Part shown: one piece after another, positions 1 through 5,158 of the stretch
Layout of the letters: every line of letters starts with the position of its first letter
Numbering within the stretch: position 1 is the first letter of the stretch
Source: Nitrospirota bacterium
Lineage (GTDB): Bacteria > Nitrospirota > Nitrospiria > Nitrospirales > NS-4
NCBI GenBank assembly: GCA_005877855.1
Contig: VBOF01000169.1
Location: 1-6,514, forward strand
Direction: 5' to 3'
Length of the DNA stretch: 6,514 bases
Made by a program: the position numbers and the translations under genes
The notes under the pieces: generated by a model
Told to the model about the DNA's origin: nothing
Databases searched by the model: none
The model's input: the letters and a program-made list of their open reading frames with translations, nothing else

Positions 1-804
1 GAGAACGTGCGGGGAAAGGATGTCTTCGTCTGCCAGTCGTGTTGCGATCCGGTCAACAAGCATTTGATGGAACTCTTGTTCATGCTCGATGCCCTCAAGC
101 GGTCCTCGGCCTATCGGATCACCGCCGTGATCCCGTACTACGGGTACGGCCGCCAGGACCGGAAGGACCAGCCCCGCGTGCCGATCTCCGCCAAGTTGGT
201 CGCGGACTTAATCACCACCGCGGGCGCCGATCGGGTGCTCACGATGGACCTGCATGCGGGGCAGATCCAGGGGTTCTTCAACATCCCGGTGGACCATCTG
301 TATGCGTCGCCGGTGTTGCTGGAGTATGTCGCGCAGCATGGAGACAAGAAACTCGTCGTCGTCTCGCCGGACGCGGGCGGCGTCGAGCGCGCCCGGGCCT
401 TCGCCAAGCGGTTGCAGGCGAGCCTCGCGATCATTGACAAACGGCGGGAAGGTCCCAACGAGTCGCAGGTCATGCACATCATCGGAGAGGTGGCTGGGCG
501 CGACGCCCTGCTCCTGGATGACATGATCGATACGGCCGGCACGATCGCCTTGGGCGCGCAGGCCTGCATGGAGCACGGCGCGCGCCGCGTCTGGTCGGCC
601 TGCACGCATCCGGTCCTCTCCGGACAGGCCCTGGATCGCTTGAACACCTCGAGATTGGAGGAAGTGGTGGTCACCAACACGATTCCGCTGAACGGCAAGG
701 ACCGCCGGTGTGCCAAGCTGAAGGTGCTCTCCGTCGCGTCGTTGCTGGCGGAAGCCATCAAGCGCATCCACGAAGAAGAGTCGGTGAGCTCGCTGTTTGT
801 GTAG
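1..804 (+). CDS. prs: Ribose-phosphate pyrophosphokinase (PRPP synthetase), 5'-truncated
   Basis: The enzyme transfers pyrophosphate from ATP to ribose 5-phosphate, giving PRPP for purine, pyrimidine, NAD, His and Trp synthesis in the cytosol. The frame is open from base 1 (it begins Glu-Asn-Val-Arg-Gly) to TAG at 802-804, leaving 267 residues. By comparison with the remembered E. coli protein, about 45 N-terminal residues lie upstream, so the GTG at base 7 is an internal Val and not a start. Visible motifs, numbered from the first codon, are YYGYGRQDRK at 46-55 (ATP-binding region), DLHAGQIQGFF from 83 (metal-site His), SPDAGG near 123, the Lys-Arg-Arg of IDKRR near 146, and the PRPP loop DDMIDTAGT at 173-181. 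The protein ends in the usual EEESVSSLF pattern. All key sites are present, so this looks like a normal class I enzyme. The L25 gene follows after 29 bases, and this pairing is common. Confidence 0.97.
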   Translation, partial: ENVRGKDVFVCQSCCDPVNKHLMELLFMLDALKRSSAYRITAVIPYYGYGRQDRKDQPRVPISAKLVADLITTAGADRVLTMDLHAGQIQGFFNIPVDHLYASPVLLEYVAQHGDKKLVVVSPDAGGVERARAFAKRLQASLAIIDKRREGPNESQVMHIIGEVAGRDALLLDDMIDTAGTIALGAQACMEHGARRVWSACTHPVLSGQALDRLNTSRLEEVVVTNTIPLNGKDRRCAKLKVLSVASLLAEAIKRIHEEESVSSLFV

Positions 805-818
805 ACACGTCCGGGTCC

Positions 819-827
819 AAGAAAGGG
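819..827 (+). promoter_or_regulatory. Ribosome binding site of rplY
   Basis: The purine run AAGAAAGGG ends 6 bases before the ATG at 834. It decides the start of L25. The same frame is open further upstream to about 708, but that stretch lies inside the end of prs and has no family resemblance. Confidence 0.6.
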
Positions 828-833
828 TCGGCG

Positions 834-1679
834 ATGCAGGTTGACATGAAGGTTGAGACCCGTGAAGCGGTCGGGAAGGGGGTCGCCCGCACCTTACGCC
901 GGCAAGGCAAGATTCCGGGTGTTCTCTACGGACAGGGCGAGTGCCTCAGCCTGACGATCGATCCGGCCGAGGTCCGCAAGGTCCTTCATTCGGAGTCCGG
1001 CTCGAACACGCTCCTCAATGTGAGCATTGCGAAGGGCAGCGGAGAGATGAAGCGGACCGCCATGCTGCGGGACTACCAATTGGATCCGGTGACCGGGGCG
1101 ATCCTGCACGCGGATCTCTTTGAAGTCGCGCTGGACAAACCGATCCGCGTCCGGGTGCCGGTGGCCGTCACTGGCGGGACGCCGGTGGGCGTGGCCGAAG
1201 GGGGCATTCTCCAGCACAACCGACGCGAGTTGCACGTTGAGTGTCTCCCCAGTCAGATCCCGGCGCACATCATGGTGGACCCGACCGCCCTCAAGATCAA
1301 CCAGGGGATCCATGTCAAGGAGGTGCCTGTCCCCCCCGGCGTCCGGATCTTGGACGACCCCGACATGATGGTGGTCAGCGTTGCCGCCCCGATCTCGGAG
1401 GCCAAACTGGAGGCGTTGCTCGCCACGACGCCGGCTGGGGAAACGGCGGCAGAACCCGAGCTGATCGGCAAGGCGACAGAGGAAGAAGTGAGCGAGGAAG
1501 CCGCAGCCGCAGGCGAGAAGGCCGGTGAGAAAGCCGGCGAGAAGGCTGGGGAGAAGGCTGGCGTGAAAGCCGGCGACAAAGCTGGCGCGAAAGTCGCTGC
1601 GGCGCCTGCTGCCGGCACGAAAGAGGACAAGAAGGAAGGCAAGGAAGCCAAGGACACGAAGGGGGAGAAGAAGAAGTAG
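834..1679 (+). CDS. rplY: 50S ribosomal protein L25, CTC/TL5 type, with long repetitive tail
   Basis: L25 binds 5S rRNA in the central protuberance of the large subunit. Two-domain versions are called CTC or TL5. The start is ATG 834, with a purine-rich ribosome binding site, giving 281 residues. The N-terminal 5S-binding domain spans roughly residues 1-95 (VGKGVARTLRRQGKIPGVLYG near 13-33, typical of the family). A second beta-rich domain follows to about 190. After that comes an acidic segment (TEEEVSEE), seven AGxK units at residues 226-253 and a final Lys-rich stretch ending GEKKK. CTC-type proteins are usually about 185-220 residues, so the extra 60-80 residues are a lineage-specific tail. 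It is probably disordered and positively charged, suited to contacting RNA, but that role is inference. The pth gene follows at about 48 bases, suggesting one transcript. The identity is firm; only the tail's role is open. Confidence 0.95.
   Translation: MQVDMKVETREAVGKGVARTLRRQGKIPGVLYGQGECLSLTIDPAEVRKVLHSESGSNTLLNVSIAKGSGEMKRTAMLRDYQLDPVTGAILHADLFEVALDKPIRVRVPVAVTGGTPVGVAEGGILQHNRRELHVECLPSQIPAHIMVDPTALKINQGIHVKEVPVPPGVRILDDPDMMVVSVAAPISEAKLEALLATTPAGETAAEPELIGKATEEEVSEEAAAAGEKAGEKAGEKAGEKAGVKAGDKAGAKVAAAPAAGTKEDKKEGKEAKDTKGEKKK
1509..1592 (+). repeat. Seven tandem 12-base units coding Ala-Gly-x-Lys
   Basis: Seven in-frame 12-base units encode AGEK four times, then AGVK, AGDK and AGAK. Third codon positions vary freely (gca/gcc/gct for Ala, ggc/ggt/ggg for Gly, aag/aaa for Lys), while the Ala-Gly-x-Lys pattern holds. 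This indicates an older expansion kept at the protein level and not a fresh slippage product. It lies in the disordered tail of L25. Confidence 0.9.
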
Positions 1680-1727
1680 CGGGCGCGCTCGGGAAGGGGC
1701 GTGTCTTGGCACGCCTGGGGTGGGCGG

Positions 1728-2297
1728 GTGCGACTAATAGTCGGTCTCGGCAACCCTGGTCCGGCCTGTGCCGAGACCCGTCACAATGTGGGCTTCTGGG
1801 TCGTGGCGGCTGTGGCAGCTGAGGCCGGAATCCGGTTCAGGCGGCACGGCGAAGTCCTTCGGGCCGAGGGACGCCTGGGCAGGGAGGCGGTCACGCTGGC
1901 CAAGCCGCAGAGTTACATGAACCGCAGCGGGCCGATCGTCGCCGCGCTGACGGGCGAACTCGGCATTGACCTCAGCGAGGTGATCGTCGTTCACGACGAT
2001 CTCGATCTCGCCCCCGGTCGCTTACGCATCAAGGCCCGCGGGGGGCACGGCGGCCACAACGGGGTCCTCTCCATCATCGACGCTCTGGAATCAGACCGGT
2101 TCGCCCGCGTCAAGATCGGGATCGGACGTCCGCCGGACGGCGTGGATCCGGCGGACTACGTGCTGGCTCCTGTGTCCGCCCGCGAGCGGGCCGTGCTGGA
2201 GGAGGCGGTCCAGCAGGCCGTGCGGGCGGTGGAGTGTTGGGTCGGTGAAGGCTTGATGGCGGCCATGAACCGATTCAACGTCAAACGCGAGCCCTAA
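1728..2297 (+). CDS. pth: Peptidyl-tRNA hydrolase
   Basis: Pth cleaves the ester bond of peptidyl-tRNAs that drop off the ribosome, freeing tRNA for reuse in the cytosol. I chose GTG 1728 as the start because it yields MRLIVGLGNPG, the usual N-terminus, and 189 residues, a normal family length. An in-frame GTG at 1701 would add nine residues (beginning SWHAWGG after the initiator Met) with no family counterpart. Its purine run GGAAGGGG ends one base before the codon, which is too close. Numbered from 1728, the active-site residues are Asn9, catalytic His19 (TRHNVGF), Asn65 (KPQSYMNRSG), Asp90 (VHDDLDL) and Asn111 (GGHGGHNG). These match E. coli Asn10, His20, Asn68, Asp93 and Asn114. The protein is complete with no sign of damage. 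It is probably transcribed with rplY, and a palindromic spacer follows its TAA. Confidence 0.95.
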   Translation: MRLIVGLGNPGPACAETRHNVGFWVVAAVAAEAGIRFRRHGEVLRAEGRLGREAVTLAKPQSYMNRSGPIVAALTGELGIDLSEVIVVHDDLDLAPGRLRIKARGGHGGHNGVLSIIDALESDRFARVKIGIGRPPDGVDPADYVLAPVSARERAVLEEAVQQAVRAVECWVGEGLMAAMNRFNVKREP

Positions 2298-2299
2298 GG

Positions 2300-2439
2300 T
2301 CGTTAAACGTTAATCGTGAATTGCTCCCCCACCCTGACCCTCCCCCTCATGGCCCATTGCATTTGGCAGAGCAATGGGCGCCCCGGAGGGATGGGTGGGG
2401 GTGAGGCCCGCTTCAACGTTTAACGATTAACGAATAACG
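2300..2439 (+). repeat. Long imperfect palindrome with inverted 7-base tandem ends (MITE/REP-like or terminator)
   Basis: This non-coding element almost fills the 167-base pth-ychF gap. The left end has three 7-base units, CGTTAAA CGTTAAT CGTGAAT (2301-2321). The right end has three in the opposite orientation, TTTAACG ATTAACG AATAACG (2419-2439). A perfect 12-base inverted match joins TCGTTAAACGTT (2300-2311) to 2415-2426. Inside, CCCCCACCC (2326-2334) pairs with 2393-2401, CCCTCC (2338-2343) with 2385-2390, and GCCCATTGC (2352-2360) with 2371-2379 around a 10-base loop. All arms share nearly the same centre (about 2364), so they form one long hairpin. The A+T-rich ends and G/C-run core differ from the flanking genes. 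There is no ORF inside and no T-tract after the hairpin. It may be a small dispersed repeat, a bidirectional terminator, or both; copy number cannot be judged from one copy. Confidence 0.75.
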
Positions 2440-2464
2440 TCTTCTCCTTTTCTCCGGACACACG

Positions 2465-3439
2465 ATGGCGCTCAATTGCGGCATAATCGGCTTGCCCAAC
2501 GTGGGCAAATCGACGATCTTCAACGCCCTGGTGGGCGGCAGGGCGCTGGTCGCCAACTACCCGTTCTCCACCGTCGAGCCCAATGTCGGCGTGGCGGTCA
2601 TTCCGGATGAACGGCTGGCGAGGCTGACGCAGATCTTCAAGTCCAGGAAAACGACACCGACGGCCATCGAATTTCGCGACATCGCGGGGCTGGTGCAGGG
2701 CTCAAGCCTCGGCGAGGGACTGGGCAATCAGTTCCTGAGCCAGGTCCGGGAAGCGGACGCGCTGGTGCACGTGGTGCGCGTTTTCGAAAATCCCGACGTG
2801 ATGCACGTGGTAGGGGCGATGGAGCCGGAGCGCGACATCGGGCTGATCGAAACCGAGCTGATGCTGGCGGACCTGCAGACGCTGGAGCGGCGGCGGGAGA
2901 AACTGGACAAGAAGGTGCGGGCCGGCGAGGCGGGGGCCGTGCAGGAGAAAGTGTACGTGGACGCGCTTATCGAGCGGTTGAGCAAGGGGGAGTGGATCGG
3001 GGCCCAGACGGGCTCTACGACGGAGCAGGCCTGGCTGCGCGAGTACCAGCTACTGACGGCCAAGCCCATCGTGTTCGCCGTCAACATCGGGGAAGGGCAG
3101 GACGGCAGTCCGGCCGTGCGGCGGGTGGAAGAACTGGCGCGCGTTCGCGGGGCCCGGGCCGTGACGATCTGCGGCGCCGTCGAAGCGGAAGTGGCGGCCT
3201 TGCCTCCCGAAGAGCGGGGTGCCTGGACGATCCGCCAGGGCACGAAGGCTGCCCAGGCGGCCGGGAAGGTCCATTCCGACATGGAACGGGGATTCATCCG
3301 AGCGGAGGTCTATCATTACGACGACCTGATCGCGTGTGGAAGCGAGGCCGGCGTCAGGGAGAAAGGGCTGTTTCGGTTGGAGGGGCGGGACTATGTCGTG
3401 AAGGACGGCGATGTGCTGTTCTTCCGGTTCAACGTGTGA
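2465..3439 (+). CDS. ychF: YchF/OLA1-family ATPase, internally shortened
   Basis: YchF is an Obg-related P-loop protein that prefers ATP over GTP, binds ribosomes and is linked to stress and redox responses. The 324-residue product starts MALNCGIIGLPNVGKST, matching the family N-terminus. Visible sites are the P-loop GLPNVGKST (9-17), DIAGLV (72-77, G3), NIGE (207-210, the NxxE form of G4 that explains ATP preference) and the C-terminal TGS region ending KDGDVLFFRFNV. Two oddities stand out. First, the family is about 363 residues. Here the segment joining AVEAEVAALPPEER (to 251) directly to AWTI (253 on) lacks about 38 residues, including the expected first strand of the TGS domain. Second, the position of E. 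coli Cys35 is Ser (YPFSTVEP). The upstream 24 bases are pyrimidine-rich with no Shine-Dalgarno site, so initiation may be weak or leaderless. The frame is intact, so this is not an obvious pseudogene. Confidence 0.93.
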   Translation: MALNCGIIGLPNVGKSTIFNALVGGRALVANYPFSTVEPNVGVAVIPDERLARLTQIFKSRKTTPTAIEFRDIAGLVQGSSLGEGLGNQFLSQVREADALVHVVRVFENPDVMHVVGAMEPERDIGLIETELMLADLQTLERRREKLDKKVRAGEAGAVQEKVYVDALIERLSKGEWIGAQTGSTTEQAWLREYQLLTAKPIVFAVNIGEGQDGSPAVRRVEELARVRGARAVTICGAVEAEVAALPPEERGAWTIRQGTKAAQAAGKVHSDMERGFIRAEVYHYDDLIACGSEAGVREKGLFRLEGRDYVVKDGDVLFFRFNV

Positions 3440-3450
3440 GTGGAAGCCGC

Positions 3451-3479
3451 AGGCGCTGGCCCTTGGTTAGCCGGCGCTT
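3451..3479 (+). terminator. Hairpin after ychF, possible weak terminator
   Basis: About 11 bases after the ychF stop, AGGCGCTGGC (3451-3460) can pair with GCCGGCGCTT (3470-3479), giving 10 pairs including two G-T wobbles around a 9-base loop. What follows is AACCTTGATT, a poor T-tract, so intrinsic termination would be inefficient. An alternative, mutually exclusive stem is possible: GGTTAGC (3465-3471) with GCTTAACC (3476-3483), one bulged T. Confidence 0.35.
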
Positions 3480-3508
3480 AACCTTGATTCTAGAGAGGCG
3501 CTGTGTTA

Positions 3509-3565
3509 GGGTGAGCCGTTTTTTCGTTCTCGATCACCCCCTTGCTCCGGACCTGGTTCCGGGGC
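3509..3565 (+). promoter_or_regulatory. Structured leader of rpsF (candidate autoregulatory RNA)
   Basis: Two stems lie between ychF and the rpsF ribosome binding site. GGGTGA (3509-3514) pairs with TCACCC (3534-3539) around a 19-base loop. GCTCCGGA (3544-3551) pairs with TCCGGGGC (3558-3565), eight pairs with one G-T, around the loop CCTGGT. In many bacteria the rpsF leader carries an RNA that binds the S6:S18 complex and represses the operon. I see structure in the right place but could not match that consensus. A promoter upstream is plausible, but I found no convincing -35/-10 pair. Confidence 0.35.
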
Positions 3566-3574
3566 TTTAGATCC

Positions 3575-3583
3575 GGGAGGAGG
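3575..3583 (+). promoter_or_regulatory. Strong ribosome binding site of rpsF
   Basis: GGGAGGAGG is a near-perfect Shine-Dalgarno sequence. It ends 10 bases before the ATG at 3594, a slightly long spacing. It is the strongest site in the window and fits a highly expressed ribosomal protein gene at the head of a transcript. Confidence 0.85.
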
Positions 3584-3593
3584 TTTCTTCAGT

Positions 3594-3944
3594 ATGCCAC
3601 AGCTCTACGAGTCTCTCTTCATCCTGCGACCCTCGTTGGCCGACGAAGACATCCCCAAAATGCTGGACAAGGTGAAGGCCACGGTGGAACGGGCCGGCGG
3701 GAACGTCGAGCACCTGTCCAACTGGGGCAAGCGGAAGCTGGCCTATGAGATCAAGCAGGAGAAGAAGGGTATCTACGTCCAACTCAACTATCGCGGCAAC
3801 GGGGCCGTTGTCGCCGAGCTGGAACGCCTGTTCCGGTTGGATGACGCTGCGCTCAAGTATCTGACCGTGAAGATCGAGGACAACAAGCTGCATCCAGCCG
3901 CGACCGAACCCGCCAAAGAGCCGGAGCATGGCGGGGTTCAATAA
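3594..3944 (+). CDS. rpsF: 30S ribosomal protein S6
   Basis: S6 binds the central domain of 16S rRNA as a heterodimer with S18, on the platform of the small subunit. The 116-residue protein has the family pattern: YESLFILRPSL at the N-terminus, WGKRKLAYEI near residue 44, then GIYVQLNYRG and LKYLTVKIED, covering the ferredoxin-like fold to about residue 98. A short hydrophilic tail with no family motif follows. The start is ATG 3594 with a strong ribosome binding site. Its last 17 bases overlap the start of ssb, pointing to translational coupling. Its partner S18 is encoded two genes on. Confidence 0.97.
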   Translation: MPQLYESLFILRPSLADEDIPKMLDKVKATVERAGGNVEHLSNWGKRKLAYEIKQEKKGIYVQLNYRGNGAVVAELERLFRLDDAALKYLTVKIEDNKLHPAATEPAKEPEHGGVQ

Positions 3945-4335
3945 AGTCATCCTCATGGGAAACCTCACCCGGGACCCAGAGATCCGGTATGCGCCCAGCG
4001 GGACGCCTGTCGCCAATTTCGGGCTGGCGGTCAATCGCCGGTACCGACAAGGGGACGAAACCAAGGAAGAAGTCTGCTTCGTGGACATCGTCGTCTTCGG
4101 CAGGCAGGCGGAGACCTGCGGCCAGTACCTCAGCAAGGGGAACGGCGCCTTGGTCGAAGGCCGGCTCCAGATGCGCAAGTTCGAGACGAAGGATGGACAG
4201 AAGGTCACCAAGCACGAGGTCGTGGCGGAGACCGTCCGATTCCTCCCCAAGCGGATGGATCAGGGCGGGGAGGCCCCCGTGCGGGAACCGCTCGACGAAG
4301 TCCCTCCTTCGTCCGAGTCGGACGAGCCGGCCTAA
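3928..4335 (+). CDS. ssb: Single-stranded DNA-binding protein with atypical C-terminus
   Basis: SSB coats single-stranded DNA in replication, repair and recombination. The start is ATG 3928, inside the end of rpsF, and gives FNKVILMGNLTRDPE, the classic SSB N-terminus. The OB-fold runs to about residue 107 (GTPVANFGLAVNRRYR at 25-40, FVDIVVFGRQAE at 51-62, GALVEGRLQMRKFE at 73-86). Only about 28 residues follow, so the linker is very short; bacterial SSBs are commonly 140-180 residues. The final residues read SSESDEPA. The tail is acidic but lacks the terminal Pro-Phe that normally docks partners such as ExoI, RecO and PriA. The other frames beyond the stop do not restore such an end, so a simple frameshift does not explain it. 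Placement between rpsF and rpsR is the usual one. A second SSB with a normal tail may exist elsewhere in the genome (inference). Confidence 0.95.
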   Translation: MAGFNKVILMGNLTRDPEIRYAPSGTPVANFGLAVNRRYRQGDETKEEVCFVDIVVFGRQAETCGQYLSKGNGALVEGRLQMRKFETKDGQKVTKHEVVAETVRFLPKRMDQGGEAPVREPLDEVPPSSESDEPA

Positions 4336-4344
4336 GGACGAGAA

Positions 4345-4350
4345 AGGAAG
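4345..4350 (+). promoter_or_regulatory. Ribosome binding site of rpsR
   Basis: AGGAAG (within AAAGGAAGAGG, 4343-4353) ends 6 bases before GTG 4357 and supports this GTG as the rpsR start. No ATG lies in frame at a fitting place nearby. Confidence 0.7.
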
Positions 4351-4356
4351 AGGATC

Positions 4357-4581
4357 GTGGAACGAGGACGTTTTCAGCGCCGGCGTGTGTGCCGTTTCTG
4401 CCATGACAAGATCGCCATTGATTATAAGGATGTCGGGCTGCTGCGCAACTTCCTGACCGAACGGGGTCGGATCATTCCGCGCCGGATGTCGGGCAATTGC
4501 CTGGGGCATCAGCGAGAGCTGACGATCGCCATCAAGCGGGCGCGGACGATCGCGCTCGTGGGCTTTGCGGAAGAGCGGTAG
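4357..4581 (+). CDS. rpsR: 30S ribosomal protein S18, zinc-binding (C+) form
   Basis: S18 pairs with S6 on the small-subunit platform. The 74-residue product starts at GTG 4357 behind a good ribosome binding site. It shows the family core IDYKDVGLLRNFLTERGRIIPRR and the C-terminal helix AIKRARTIALVGF. Cys12-x-x-Cys15 and Cys48-x-x-His51 form a likely zinc ribbon. S18 is one of the ribosomal proteins known to exist in zinc-binding and zinc-free forms, and E. coli has the latter. The GTG start could lower translation relative to rpsF. In most genomes rplI (L9) comes next; here it is absent and yceD follows after 18 bases. Confidence 0.96.
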   Translation: MERGRFQRRRVCRFCHDKIAIDYKDVGLLRNFLTERGRIIPRRMSGNCLGHQRELTIAIKRARTIALVGFAEER

Positions 4582-4599
4582 TGCCGGCACATCAAGACC

Positions 4600-5121
4600 A
4601 TGACCCAGATCCCGATCTCGGAGATTCCGGAAGAGGGGTTGCCCCTGTCCTACAGCGAGGAGGCGGCCGAGCTCGATCTCGCCGTCCCGGGCGCGCGCTT
4701 CCTGCAGCCGATCGCGGTGGACCTGGTCCTTGCGAAGGCCGCCCAAGAGATCAGCGCCCACGGGCGCATCAAGACGTCGGTCATGTGCGAGTGCGTCCGG
4801 TGTCTGAGCCAGTTTCCGGTCCCCCTGGACATCCTGGTCGCGACACAGTTCCGTCCGGCGCTGCCGCCCTTGCCGCCGGGGGAACATCGGATGCCGTCCG
4901 AGGAGGCCGAGGATTACTATTACCAGGACGACGTGGTGGTCCTGGACGATCTCGTCCGGCAGGAAGTGATCCTGGCAGTCCCCTTCAGTCCGCAGTGCCG
5001 CGCGGACTGCCGGGGGTTGTGTCCCCAGTGTGGGCAGGACCTCAATGTCGGCACCTGTGCGTGCGCCACGCCGCCAGATCCCCGGTGGGCGGTGCTGCGT
5101 GAATACCTGAAGGGCAGGTAG
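4600..5121 (+). CDS. yceD: YceD / DUF177 family protein
   Basis: This family is almost always encoded just before rpmF. Bacterial and plant members are linked to 23S rRNA accumulation or processing, but the biochemical role is not settled. The 173-residue product carries the hallmark C-x-R-C cluster, here CECVRCLSQF (Cys63, 65, 68). A second cluster near the C-terminus reads CRADCRGLCPQCG (Cys133, 137, 141, 144), followed by NVGTCAC (Cys153, 155). An acidic stretch (EEAEDYYYQDD) lies between them, also typical. The paired cysteines suggest metal binding. Start ATG 4600 has no clear Shine-Dalgarno site; the 18-base gap after rpsR holds the palindrome GTGCCGGCAC instead, so translation may depend on coupling. 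The family call rests on motifs plus the rpmF neighbour. The exact start is less certain than the family. Confidence 0.9.
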   Translation: MTQIPISEIPEEGLPLSYSEEAAELDLAVPGARFLQPIAVDLVLAKAAQEISAHGRIKTSVMCECVRCLSQFPVPLDILVATQFRPALPPLPPGEHRMPSEEAEDYYYQDDVVVLDDLVRQEVILAVPFSPQCRADCRGLCPQCGQDLNVGTCACATPPDPRWAVLREYLKGR

Positions 5122-5145
5122 CGTCCTGGTCGTCCGGGGTGCATG

Positions 5146-5154
5146 AAGGAAGGG
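5146..5154 (+). promoter_or_regulatory. Ribosome binding site of rpmF
   Basis: AAGGAAGGG lies 4 bases before ATG 5159. An ATG at 5143 just upstream is in another frame and gives no family match, so 5159 is the start. Confidence 0.7.
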
Positions 5155-5158
5155 TCTC

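Noticed and set aside
894..1712. Minus-strand frames opposite rplY, including one rich in Ala-Phe-Ser-Pro repeats
   Set aside because: The repeats are the reverse reading of the AGxK coding units. The plus-strand gene explains them.
1701..1727. Upstream GTG as the start of pth
   Set aside because: It adds nine residues without family counterparts, and its purine run is one base from the codon; GTG 1728 gives the standard N-terminus.
2385..2406. G-run cluster that could form a G-quadruplex
   Set aside because: Only three runs of three or more G are present, plus GG pairs. The tract is better explained as the right arm of the palindrome pairing with the C-rich left arm.
3463..3512. Promoter-like pairs such as TTGGTT...GATTCT or TTGATT...TTAGGG before rpsF
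   Set aside because: Matches to the -35 and -10 consensus are only partial, and several equally weak alternatives exist, so no specific promoter is called.
3440..3593. Possible small gene between ychF and rpsF
   Set aside because: The open frame running through this gap is only the +1-frame extension of a shadow of ychF, with no start context or recognisable protein pattern.
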